Position numbers and translations under genes: made by a program. A DNA stretch of 64,000 nt, taken from the NCBI RefSeq assembly GCF_019331675.1, contig NZ_JAHBBJ010000003.1, positions 124,001 to 188,000 of the forward strand, read 5' to 3'. Shown here piece by piece: positions 43,314-51,641 of this stretch. The stretch is from Bifidobacterium miconisargentati (GTDB lineage: Bacteria > Actinomycetota > Actinomycetes > Actinomycetales > Bifidobacteriaceae). The notes beneath the pieces are model-generated. The model saw nothing but the letters and a program-made list of their open reading frames with translations. It was not told the DNA's origin and ran no database searches. How positions within the stretch are numbered: position 1 is the first letter of the stretch; each line of letters starts with the position of its first letter.

Positions 43314-44222
43314 TCAGTCGAACACGAAGTCGACGTCCACGATGTGCAGGCGTTTCTTGAGCGCCTGTTCCAGCGAACGCTTGCATTCGATGAGGTTGGC
43401 CACGTCGATGGTTTCTCCGGTGCCGGCCAGATACACGTCCACCGTGTAGTTCATGCCGGTCTTGAAGATCAACGTCTGCTCGTATTCGGTGTTGTCCGGC
43501 AGATGGTGCTGGGCTTCCGCCTCCACGAAGGCGTTGGTCTCGTCGTCGTCATGCACGCCGCCGACCAGTTCGATGAAGGCGTCCTTGAGCACGCCGAACG
43601 GCTCCTTGATGGTGAACGCCACCAGTGCCACGGTGATGAAGAAGTCGCCGGTGTAGTGCAGGAAGTCCAGCGGGCCGTCGGCGGGCAGCAGCATGAGGAA
43701 CACGGCCACCGCGCCGATGCCGAACGACATCGCGCCGTCCACCAGCGTGCTCTTGCATTCGGCGGTGAGCATGGTGCTGGCGTTGCGGATCGCCCGGTTC
43801 TCGCGGCGGTAGTAGACGTACAGGCCGAAGCAGATGGCCACGGTCAGGACCTCGTAGATCACCACCGGTCCGGTGACGATGCGTTCGCCGTCCCCGAGCA
43901 CGAAGTAGTCGTAGGCCACTTGGCAGACGTCGATCAGCGAATACACCAGCAGGGACATGGTGAAGATGGCCTTGCAGATCGCGTAGATCGGTTCGAGCGC
44001 GAACAGGCCGTTGGGGAACCGTTCGGTGGTACGCACGGTTCGGGTGGACAGGTACACCGCCACCAGCCCGGAGAGCACGGATATGGCGGTGAAGGAGAAA
44101 TCGAGGAACATGGCCTTGAGACCGGTCATGAAGAACACGGCCATACCGGCCGCGACCTGAATCACGTTGACGACGATGCCGACGATCAGGGCTTTGCGTT
44201 CGATGGTTTTATGTTGTGGCAT
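43314..44222 (-). CDS. Cation diffusion facilitator family transporter
   Basis: A 302-residue membrane protein with about six helices and a C-terminal cytoplasmic domain (from about 225). CDF features are ALIVGIVVNVIQVAAGM in helix 1, the aspartate in AMFLDFSFTAISV in helix 2, and ECKSTLVDGAMSFG in helix 5. Family members export Zn, Co, Fe or Mn by proton antiport; the metal cannot be assigned because the usual HxxxD pairs are partly replaced. GGAAGG 9 nt before the ATG at 44222 supports the start. Confidence 0.88.
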   Translation of the reverse strand: MPQHKTIERKALIVGIVVNVIQVAAGMAVFFMTGLKAMFLDFSFTAISVLSGLVAVYLSTRTVRTTERFPNGLFALEPIYAICKAIFTMSLLVYSLIDVCQVAYDYFVLGDGERIVTGPVVIYEVLTVAICFGLYVYYRRENRAIRNASTMLTAECKSTLVDGAMSFGIGAVAVFLMLLPADGPLDFLHYTGDFFITVALVAFTIKEPFGVLKDAFIELVGGVHDDDETNAFVEAEAQHHLPDNTEYEQTLIFKTGMNYTVDVYLAGTGETIDVANLIECKRSLEQALKKRLHIVDVDFVFD

Positions 44223-44517
44223 AGGCGGGCCTTCCTTATTGCACGGCATGTCTGCGTTGGCCCGCTACTTCACTGGCTCACGGTTTCTCCGACCCGTTGG
44301 CTCGATTCGCGAGGGCGCACGGCAGTCTGCGTATAGGGTGGTGTCCAAGGATTTTCAAAACAGCATAAGCATTCCAAAAAACACTGGATTTATTGCCATT
44401 CCATGGTACCGGAAACGCTCGATCGGCGGACGGGATTGCGCCGCGGGCTGAGGGCCCGCGAGGCCGGCCGCTGCCGAACCCGCGATTTCCCGCGTGGCGG
44501 CTAGACTGTTGCCCATT

Positions 44518-46170
44518 ATGGCAGCATTTTCTTCTTTGACTGACAGGCTCTCGAATGCGTTCAAGCATCTGAAGAGCAAGGGCAAGCTTTCCGAGGCGGA
44601 CATCGATGGCACCATCCGTGAGATCCGCCGCGCGCTGCTCGACGCCGATGTGGCGCTCGACGTGGTGCGTTCCTTTACCGGCAAGGTGCGCGAGCGCGCG
44701 CTCGGCACCGAGGTCTCCCAGGCGCTCAACCCCGCCCAGCAGGTGGTGAAGATCGTCAACGAGGAGTTGACCGACGTGCTCGGCCAGGGCGTGGACCGTC
44801 CGCTGAACTTCGCCAAGAACCCGCCGACGATCATCATGCTCGCCGGTCTGCAGGGTGCCGGTAAGACCACGCTGGCCGGCAAGCTCGGCTACTGGCTCAA
44901 GGACGCCGGTCACACGCCGCTGCTGGTGGCGGCCGATCTGCAGCGTCCGAACGCCGTGACCCAGCTCCAAGTGGTCGGCGAGCGCGCCGGCGTGCCGGTG
45001 TACGCCCCGGAGAAGGGCGTGCAGTCGGACGGCGGCGAGGCCGTGGCCGCTCCGGGCCAGACCACCGGCGACCCGGTGAAGGTGGCGCGCGATTCCATCG
45101 CCTTCGCCAAGCAGAAGCTGTACGACACGGTGATCATCGATACCGCCGGCCGTCTAGGCGTGGACGAGGAGCTCATGAAGCAGGCCCGCGACATCCGCGA
45201 CGCCGTGCAGCCCAACGAGATCCTGTTCGTGATCGACGCGATGATCGGCCAGGACGCCGTCAAGACCGCCAAGGCTTTCGACGAGGGCGTGGACTTCACC
45301 GGCGTGGTGCTTTCCAAGCTCGATGGCGACGCCCGCGGCGGTGCGGCCCTGTCCGTGGCGAGCGTGACCGGCAAGCCGATTCTGTTCGCCTCCAACGGCG
45401 AGGGCCTGAAGGACTTCGAGGTCTTCCACCCGGACCGCATGGCTTCCCGCATCCTCGATATGGGCGATATCATGACGCTCATCGAGCAGGCGCAGAAGCA
45501 GTTCGATGAGGAGGAGGCCCGCAAGGCCGCCGAGAAGATCTCCGACGGCTCGTTCGGCCTGGACGACTTCCTCGACCAGCTGCAGCAGGTCAGGAAGCTC
45601 GGCTCGATGAAGTCGCTGCTCGGCATGATTCCGGGCATGGCCCAGCATCGCAAGGAGCTGGAGCAGTTCGACGAGAAGGAGATCGATCGCACCGAGGCCA
45701 TCATCCGTTCGATGACCCCGGCCGAGCGTCGTGACCCGTCGATTATCAACGGCTCCCGCCGCGCCCGCATCGCCTACGGTTCCGGTGTGACGGTCTCGCA
45801 GGTCAACGCCCTGCTGCAGCGTTTCGAGCAGGCCGCGAAGATGATGAAGCGTATGTCCAACCGCGCCGGCATGGGCGGCGGTATCCCCGGCTTCGGCGGC
45901 CCGGCCATGGGCGGCGGCAAGAAGAAGGGCAAGAACAAGAAGAAGGGCGGCAAGTCGGGCAACCCGATGAAGCGCGAGGCCGAGGAGAGGGCATTGCGCG
46001 ACCGTCTGTCCGGCAAGTCGTCCGCTTCCACCGGCGGTTCCGCGTTCGCCAAGAAGCCGCAGAACCCGGCCCTGCCCGCCGGCCTGGAAGGCCTGATGGG
46101 CGGCGGTGACGGCGGCGCCGAGCTGCCCCCGAACCTGGGCGGCGGCCTCGGCGGCCTGCTCGGTCGCTGA
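44518..46170 (+). CDS. ffh: Signal recognition particle protein Ffh (SRP54)
   Basis: A 550-residue GTPase that binds 4.5S RNA and delivers nascent membrane proteins to FtsY. The N domain is followed by the G domain (P-loop GLQGAGKTTLAGKL, then DTAGRLGVDEELM and SKLDGDARGGAALS). The methionine-rich M domain starts near LGMIPGMAQHRKELEQ. The C-terminus is a Gly/Lys-rich tail with repeated GGG and KKKGK tracts. A TAGACT box at 44502-44507 is 10 nt before the ATG and no ribosome-binding site is visible, suggesting a very short leader. It starts the ffh - EEP - rpsP - khpA - rimM series. Confidence 0.96.
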   Translation: MAAFSSLTDRLSNAFKHLKSKGKLSEADIDGTIREIRRALLDADVALDVVRSFTGKVRERALGTEVSQALNPAQQVVKIVNEELTDVLGQGVDRPLNFAKNPPTIIMLAGLQGAGKTTLAGKLGYWLKDAGHTPLLVAADLQRPNAVTQLQVVGERAGVPVYAPEKGVQSDGGEAVAAPGQTTGDPVKVARDSIAFAKQKLYDTVIIDTAGRLGVDEELMKQARDIRDAVQPNEILFVIDAMIGQDAVKTAKAFDEGVDFTGVVLSKLDGDARGGAALSVASVTGKPILFASNGEGLKDFEVFHPDRMASRILDMGDIMTLIEQAQKQFDEEEARKAAEKISDGSFGLDDFLDQLQQVRKLGSMKSLLGMIPGMAQHRKELEQFDEKEIDRTEAIIRSMTPAERRDPSIINGSRRARIAYGSGVTVSQVNALLQRFEQAAKMMKRMSNRAGMGGGIPGFGGPAMGGGKKKGKNKKKGGKSGNPMKREAEERALRDRLSGKSSASTGGSAFAKKPQNPALPAGLEGLMGGGDGGAELPPNLGGGLGGLLGR

Positions 46171-46215
46171 TTGTTTCGGATGCGGTTCTTTACGATAAGC
46201 CGCATCCTTGGCTCT

Positions 46216-46332
46216 GGCTCCCCTCCCTGAGGGGAGCTGTCAGCGGAGCTGACTGAGGGGAGCCTCCCGCAAATTCGGGAGATGCTCCCCTCAGTCGCTT
46301 TCAGCGACAGCTCCCCTCAGCGAGGGGAGCCA
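46216..46332. repeat. Pair of palindromic core repeats in inverted orientation
   Basis: Two full core copies face each other around a small hairpin CTCCCGCAAATTCGGGAG. The first reads GGCTCCCCTCCCTGAGGGG, the second ends CAGCGAGGGGAGCC. The pair can form one long cruciform between ffh and the EEP gene. Confidence 0.88.
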
Positions 46333-46355
46333 ATGTCGTAAGTGAAAGGAATCGC

Positions 46356-47432
46356 ATGATCACGTTCCTCTATATCGTGGCGCTCATCGGTTGCATCTGG
46401 GCCGCGCTGTGCGCGCTGCCGGCCGGCGCTGAGGCGCGCATGCCGCTGCCGTACATGATCGCGCTGACGCCGTTCCTGTGGATTCCCCTGTTGGCGGGAG
46501 CCGGGGTGGCCGCATGGCTGCACGCTTGGGGCGCATTGTTCTGTCTGCTGGCGGACGCGCTGCTGACTTCCTCGCAACGGCTCAGTTACTGGGGCCTGTC
46601 CTCCGATCCGCGGGCCAAACGCCGCGAAACCCATCGTGAAACATCCCGTGAAACACAATCAGGCGAGCATGAAACAGGTCGTGAAACATTGCCGGCACAG
46701 TTCGCCGTCATGACCCTGAACTGCCGGTACGGACGCGCCGACGCCGACGACATCGTGGCGAACGTTCGCACGCGCGGTATCGACGTACTTGCCCTGCAGG
46801 AGGTCAGCGACGATCTGATGGCTCGACTGGACGCGGCCGGCATCGGCGAGCTTCTCCCCTACCACCAGTCAGGCGAGGCCAAGGACACCGACAACGGCGG
46901 ATACAACGTCGTCTTTTCGCGGTACGAGCCGGCCGCGGCCGTGCCGAACGTGGTGACGATTCCTGCCGCCGACGTGCCGGCCGTCACGCTCAGGCTTGAT
47001 GACCCGCGATCCGATGACCCGGAACCCGCACCCGATGCTTCCCCGCATCGTACCCGCACGGTGACGTTCTGCTCGGCGCACCCGAAGTCCCCGATGCGCG
47101 GCTGCGCCGACTGGTCCGCCGGCATCCTGGGCCTGCGTGCCATCGCCAACGCCTCGGCCATCGACGACCACAATATCGCCGTGGTCATGGGAGACCTCAA
47201 CTCCGGCACCGATCACCCGAGCTTCCGCGCGCTGCTCAAGGCCGGGTTCAAGGACGCGAGCCTGACCCAGGGCGCCGGACCGAACCTCACGTTCCCCCGC
47301 TGGCTCAAGTGGCCGCGCATCGAGCTGGACCACGTGCTGTTCACGCCGGGTCTGCAGCCGTCCGGCGTCAAGTCGTTCGAAATCAAGGACACCGATCATC
47401 TGGCGCTCACCGCGACGTTGACGGTGAAGTGA
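46356..47432 (+). CDS. Endonuclease/exonuclease/phosphatase (EEP) family membrane protein
   Basis: A 358-residue protein with two or three N-terminal hydrophobic segments (residues 1-75, ITFLYIVALIGCIWAALCAL first). A metal-dependent EEP hydrolase domain follows from about 110. Catalytic motifs are MTLNCRYGRADADD, LALQEVSDDLM, MGDLNSGTDHPSF, and the C-terminal ELDHVLFTPG with KDTDHLAL. Substrates of the family include DNA, phosphoinositides and sphingomyelin; here the location is probably the membrane with the domain outside, but this is inference. AAAGGAATCGC precedes the ATG. It separates ffh from rpsP. Confidence 0.88.
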   Translation: MITFLYIVALIGCIWAALCALPAGAEARMPLPYMIALTPFLWIPLLAGAGVAAWLHAWGALFCLLADALLTSSQRLSYWGLSSDPRAKRRETHRETSRETQSGEHETGRETLPAQFAVMTLNCRYGRADADDIVANVRTRGIDVLALQEVSDDLMARLDAAGIGELLPYHQSGEAKDTDNGGYNVVFSRYEPAAAVPNVVTIPAADVPAVTLRLDDPRSDDPEPAPDASPHRTRTVTFCSAHPKSPMRGCADWSAGILGLRAIANASAIDDHNIAVVMGDLNSGTDHPSFRALLKAGFKDASLTQGAGPNLTFPRWLKWPRIELDHVLFTPGLQPSGVKSFEIKDTDHLALTATLTVK

Positions 47433-47693
47433 CGCCGCAACCGGCATCGATCCAGGCCGAACGGCCCCGGCGACCCGGCCGACCGGCCGATCGGCCAGAC
47501 AATCGCAGCCTCGGACGATCGCACGCCGCAACCGGAGTGTCAGTCCGGGGCTGCGCGCTATAATAGGCCAGTTATTCGCGCGCGCGTGGCGCCCTCTACA
47601 CCCCGGGCCGCGAGGACACGTGGGTTCCGGCGAGCCGTGCCCCACACAGCATACCGAGAAACCACAAACCTAGTATTTACAAGGAGAGCCATT

Positions 47694-48155
47694 TTGGCAA
47701 CCAAGATTCGTCTGAAGCGACAGGGCAAGAAGTTCTACGCCTTCTACCGCGTGGTGATCGCCGATTCCCGCAAGAAGCGTGACGGCAAGGTCATCGAGGA
47801 GATCGGCACCTACGATCCGAACACCCAGCCCTCGACCATCAAGATCGATTCCGAGCGCGCTCAGTACTGGCTTGGCGTCGGCGCTCAGCCGTCCGAGCCC
47901 GTGCTCAACCTGCTCAAGATCACCGGCGACTGGCAGAAGTTCAAGGGCCTTGAGGGTGCCGAAGGCACGCTGAAGACCGTTGAGGCCGGCCCGGACGCCG
48001 AGGCCCGCATCGAGGCCGTGGAGAACCAGGCTCAGAAGCTGAAGGCCGCCAAGTCCGAGGCTGAAGCCAAGGCCAAGGCTGAAGCCGAGGCTGCCGCCGC
48101 TGCTGAGGAGGCTCCGGCTGAGGATGCCGCCGAAGAAGCTCCGGCCGAGGCCTGA
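47694..48155 (+). CDS. rpsP: 30S ribosomal protein S16
   Basis: A 153-residue S16 starting at TTG, with GGAG 8 nt upstream. The family core (1-85) is [20 protein letters not shown], then [20 protein letters not shown]. The remaining ~60 residues are an Ala/Glu/Lys-rich tail ([20 protein letters not shown]) absent from short S16 proteins and common in actinobacteria. khpA and rimM follow closely, the standard order. Confidence 0.96.
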   Translation: MATKIRLKRQGKKFYAFYRVVIADSRKKRDGKVIEEIGTYDPNTQPSTIKIDSERAQYWLGVGAQPSEPVLNLLKITGDWQKFKGLEGAEGTLKTVEAGPDAEARIEAVENQAQKLKAAKSEAEAKAKAEAEAAAAAEEAPAEDAAEEAPAEA

Positions 48156-48187
48156 GTCATAACGGCGATAGCGAAAGGCTAGCAATC

Positions 48188-48421
48188 ATGCTTGCACAGG
48201 CTGTGGAACACCTCATCAAGAACATCGTCGATTTTCCGGACGATGTATCGGTCAAGTCCCATGAGAACGCGCGCGGCGAACTGCTTCGTGTGCGCGTGAA
48301 CCCGGAGGACATCGGCCGCGTCATCGGCCGCGGAGGCCGCACCGCCAATGCGATTCGCACCGTGATCCAGGCGCTGTCCGATCACAAGGTGCGCGTCGAC
48401 ATCATGGACGTGCGTCGATAA
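48188..48421 (+). CDS. khpA: KH-domain RNA-binding protein KhpA
   Basis: A 77-residue single KH domain. The GxxG loop is GRVIGRGGRTANAIRTV. KhpA with KhpB binds small RNAs and mRNAs in Gram-positive bacteria, and its gene typically sits between rpsP and rimM, as here. GCGAAAGGCTAGCAATC precedes the ATG. Confidence 0.95.
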   Translation: MLAQAVEHLIKNIVDFPDDVSVKSHENARGELLRVRVNPEDIGRVIGRGGRTANAIRTVIQALSDHKVRVDIMDVRR

Positions 48422-48441
48422 GACAAGGATTGATTCACAGC

Positions 48442-49056
48442 ATGGCAGAGCAGAACATGCACGACGACCCTCAGCAGCGCGAGTTGCTGAGGGTCGCTCG
48501 TATCGGGCGAGCGCAGGGCCTGAAGGGCGAAGTCACCGTGCGCGTTTTCACAGACGACCCGGAATGGCGTTTCGAGCCGGGGTCCGTCCTGTACGAGGAC
48601 GACGGCGAGACCGAGTACATCATCGAGAAGTCCCGCACGATGAAAGATCGTTGGATCCTGAAGTTCGAGGGCACGGACGACCGCAACGCCGCCGAAGCGC
48701 TGAACGGCGTGGAGCTATACGGCGAGGCCGACGATCCGGACGAGATGCTTGAGGCGGACGAATGGTATCCGAAGGATCTCATCGGGCTTGAGGCGCGTCT
48801 GGCTTCGGATAACGGCTTGGGACTGCCCGCCGGTCAGGTGGTGGGCAAGGTGGTGGATGTCCTCGACTCCCCCGCCCAATCGCTGCTGAAGATCCGCCTG
48901 GTCGAACCGGTGGTGACCGGCCAGAACGCGAAGGGCGAGGACGTGGTGGAGAAGACCGCGCTGGTGCCGTTCGTGGAGGAGCTGGTGCCAGACATCGACC
49001 TTGAGGAGGAGTACCTCACGCTCGACCCGCCCGGAGGATTGATTCCCGGGCTGTGA
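48442..49056 (+). CDS. rimM: 16S rRNA maturation factor RimM
   Basis: A 204-residue two-domain protein that binds S19 and helps 30S head assembly. The N-terminal barrel begins LLRVARIGRAQGLKGEVTVR; the C-terminal PRC barrel contains WYPKDLIGLEARL and EKTALVPFVEELVPDIDLEE. The ATG at 48442 is preferred, with AAGGA upstream. In most bacteria trmD and rplS follow; here the operon ends at a terminator and trmD is absent. Confidence 0.94.
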   Translation: MAEQNMHDDPQQRELLRVARIGRAQGLKGEVTVRVFTDDPEWRFEPGSVLYEDDGETEYIIEKSRTMKDRWILKFEGTDDRNAAEALNGVELYGEADDPDEMLEADEWYPKDLIGLEARLASDNGLGLPAGQVVGKVVDVLDSPAQSLLKIRLVEPVVTGQNAKGEDVVEKTALVPFVEELVPDIDLEEEYLTLDPPGGLIPGL

Positions 49057-49088
49057 CGCGGGTTTTCCGTTTCGCCGCGTGTGCTTTT

Positions 49089-49125
49089 AAGGCTGATCTG
49101 AACGATTCCGTTCGGACCAGCCTTT
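49089..49125. terminator. Bidirectional terminator between rimM and the nucleoside hydrolase
   Basis: AAGGCTGATCTGAACG pairs with CGTTCGGACCAGCCTT (one internal mismatch), flanked by TTTT on the left and TTTCC on the right, in a convergent gap. Confidence 0.8.
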
Positions 49126-49130
49126 CCGTA

Positions 49131-50189
49131 TCACGCGGCTGAGGCGGCGTTGGTGACGCGGGTCATGAAGCGGTCGAGGAAGCGGGGCACGTCCACGCCG
49201 AGCGCGACCTGCGTGTGCTTGTCCGCATCCTGCAGACGGGACCGGTCACCGATCGTCCGCCCGCGGAACGCGCCCTCCAGATCCACCTGCAGGTTGAACC
49301 CGAACGTCGTGACCAGTGACGGGTCGAGCGCCGCTGCCACGGCCAGCGGGTCATGCAATCCGCACCCGTGGATCTCCGGCTGGTTTTTGAGATAGAAATC
49401 GATGTAGTAATCGGTCATCGTGACGAGGAAATCACCGGCCGCTGTGCCCAGCGACGCCCACTCATGGGCCTTCGCACGGGTCAGCGCGGTCTGATGGGTC
49501 ATGTCCAGGCCGATCATCGTGGTGCGCGCACCGCAACGAAACAGGTAGTCGGCGGCCTCCGGATCCTGGCTGATGTTCGCCTCCGCGGCCGGGCTCACAT
49601 TGCCGGGCAGGGTCAGGGCTCCGCCCATCAGCGTCACGTTCACACCGGAATCCTTGAGGTCCGGGGCGTCGCGGAACACGGTCGCCATCGTCGTCATCGC
49701 GCCGGTGGGCACGATCGTCAGGTCAGGACCGTACTTGCGGGCGGCATCGATGATGAAACCGACGGCCGAACCGGGTGCTTCCGGGGCGCGCGGCGAATCC
49801 GGGATCACCGCGCCGCCGATGCCGTTGGGATGATGCACCGCGACCGAACCCGGCGACGGAACCCACACGGCGCCCACCGGCCAGCCGCCACGGCCGCCGT
49901 CACGCCAATCCTCGTACGCATGGGCACGTTCCTGCGGGGGCGTGGGGCCGGTTCCGGGCAGCACGGCGGGCGCGATGGGATGGTCCACGCCCGGATACAC
50001 CGGCACGTCATCGCGGCCGAACAGGTGCAGCACCGCCAAGGCGTTGCGCGCGGCGAGCGGCACCGCGACATTGCCGTATGTGGCCGTGATGCCGATCAGA
50101 TCCGCCTCGTCCGTGCTGCCCAACGCATACGCGATCGCCATCGCATCATCAATACCGGTGTCCAAATCAAGAATCAGCTTTTTACGCAT
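49131..50189 (-). CDS. Nucleoside hydrolase (IunH/Rih family)
   Basis: A 352-residue inosine/uridine-preferring-type hydrolase that cleaves N-glycosidic bonds of ribonucleosides. The calcium-binding N-terminal motif is LDLDTGIDDAMAIAYAL, and the central part has VPTGAMTTMATVFRDAPDL and LMGGALTLPGNVSPAAEANI. The C-terminal catalytic His region is IHGCGLHDPLAVAAALDPSL. Specificity is not clear. It is a distant paralogue of the enzyme at 59316. The start at 50189 is followed upstream by a six-unit repeat array. Confidence 0.93.
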   Translation of the reverse strand: MRKKLILDLDTGIDDAMAIAYALGSTDEADLIGITATYGNVAVPLAARNALAVLHLFGRDDVPVYPGVDHPIAPAVLPGTGPTPPQERAHAYEDWRDGGRGGWPVGAVWVPSPGSVAVHHPNGIGGAVIPDSPRAPEAPGSAVGFIIDAARKYGPDLTIVPTGAMTTMATVFRDAPDLKDSGVNVTLMGGALTLPGNVSPAAEANISQDPEAADYLFRCGARTTMIGLDMTHQTALTRAKAHEWASLGTAAGDFLVTMTDYYIDFYLKNQPEIHGCGLHDPLAVAAALDPSLVTTFGFNLQVDLEGAFRGRTIGDRSRLQDADKHTQVALGVDVPRFLDRFMTRVTNAASAA

Positions 50190-50277
50190 TACTACTCCTT
50201 TGCGGCCGATGCGATATCACCCGATGATGAGTTCCGGCCTATATGGGGATGATGACGGTGCTTGTATCCACTCCGCT

Positions 50278-50455
50278 GGCGTTACTTTTTTCGAAATCAG
50301 CCCACACTTCGCGAAAAAGACACGCTGAGCTGCCGTCAGTGTTACTTTTTCTCGAAATACAGCCCTATCTCGTGAAAAAGTAACACTGAGTGCCAGTAAA
50401 CGTTACCTTTTCACGAAGTATGGCCTTGTTTCGAAAAAAGTAACGCGAGAAGCAG
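50278..50455. repeat. Intergenic array of alternating inverted units, core GTAAC
   Basis: Six units alternate in orientation. The best forward unit reads CTCGTGAAAAAGTAACACTG and its complement CAGTGTTACTTTTTCTCG lies just before. The flanking parts (TCGTGAAAAA and CACTGA) are the same as in the 10630 array, while the 5-nt core differs. The 50190-50592 gap has no gene. Confidence 0.85.
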
Positions 50456-50592
50456 CCTGAAACGGGCAAACAACCGCGGCCTGAACCGTCAGCTGGGTCC
50501 GGCGCGAGCCAAGACGCCAGCACAGCAATTACGGGAGGTCGTTTGCCGACGTGGCCGGGCATCGATGGCAGCTATGAACCGAACCCGAACCG

Positions 50593-51459
50593 TCAGCCGA
50601 GCTTGGCGAGCTCTTCCGGGGAGAGTTCGAGCTGGTCGGCCTTGAGGGAGTCGAGGATGGTCTCGGGGCGGTGGGCGCCAGGGATCACGAACATGTGATC
50701 GCCCTTGGCGAGCTCCCAGGCCAGCGTCACCTGCTGGTAGCTCACGTGGTGGGCGGCGGCCACCTCGCGGAACGGGTCGAACTTGGATTCGTCGTAGGGG
50801 TGACGGTAGCCGCCGAGCGGGCTCCAGCACACGAAGGCCAGGCCGAGCTTGGCGCAGTAGTCGAGCGTGTCCTGGGTCTCCAGATGAATCGGCGAGTACT
50901 GGTTCTGTACGGCCACGAGCTTGTCGCCGAGGATGGAGCGGGCGATGTCGATCTGTTCGATGGAGGCGTTGGAGACGCCGGCCACACGGGCCACGCCCTC
51001 GTCCACGAGCTGCTTCAGGGCCTCGATGGATTCGTTGTACGGCACTTCCGGGTCGTGGCGGTGCAGATAGAGCAGGTCGATGGTATCCACGCCGAGGGCC
51101 ATGGCGGACTGCTTGCCGTACTCGATGAGGTGTTCGGGCTTGCCGTCGCGCGGCCACAGCGGTTCGCCGTGCTCTCCCCACGTGCGGCGCAGGCCGATCT
51201 TGGTGGCCACGGTGACCTCGTCCTTCGGGCCCTTCCAGGTGGCGAGCGCCTCGCGGACCAGCTTCTCGCCGGTCTGCTCCTCCTCGCCCGGCGTGTAGTA
51301 CGCCCAGGCCGTGTCGATGTGACGGCAGCCGGCGTCCAGCGAGGCGTGCAGCGTCTCGATGCCGATGTCGTGGCCGCGGTTGTTCTCGATGGTCAGCGGC
51401 ATTTCGCCGTGGCCGATGGCGGTGGTGGAGAACGGGCCGAGGTTGCGGAACAGTGCCAT
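50593..51459 (-). CDS. Aldo/keto reductase
   Basis: A 288-residue AKR. Catalytic Asp and Tyr are in HIDTAWAYYTPGEEEQ, Lys in VTVATKIGLRR, and His in LLYLHRHDPEVPYN. The C-terminal half has VCWSPLGGYRHPYDES. GGGACCACATC precedes the ATG at 51459. It lies 182 bp downstream of the RuBisCO-like gene on the same strand, but nothing in the sequence ties it to that pathway. The substrate is unknown. Confidence 0.92.
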   Translation of the reverse strand: MALFRNLGPFSTTAIGHGEMPLTIENNRGHDIGIETLHASLDAGCRHIDTAWAYYTPGEEEQTGEKLVREALATWKGPKDEVTVATKIGLRRTWGEHGEPLWPRDGKPEHLIEYGKQSAMALGVDTIDLLYLHRHDPEVPYNESIEALKQLVDEGVARVAGVSNASIEQIDIARSILGDKLVAVQNQYSPIHLETQDTLDYCAKLGLAFVCWSPLGGYRHPYDESKFDPFREVAAAHHVSYQQVTLAWELAKGDHMFVIPGAHRPETILDSLKADQLELSPEELAKLG

Positions 51460-51641
51460 GATGTGGTCCCTTCGTTGTGGCGTCAACGCCGGATGCCCGG
51501 CGCCGGATTATCCGTTTCCCAGCGTAGGCAGGCCGATGGATTTCAGGGGAATCGCCATACCTGGCCATATGATTCGGGCTCCGCTCGACCACAATCGAAC
51601 GGAGCCCAACGGTTTATCGTCGATACGGCCGGACGGCCCGA

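Noticed and set aside
50593-51459. Aldo/keto reductase as a component of the methylthioribose shunt
   Set aside because: It is separated by 182 bp from the RuBisCO-like gene, has its own ribosome-binding site, and no reductive step is required in the proposed pathway.
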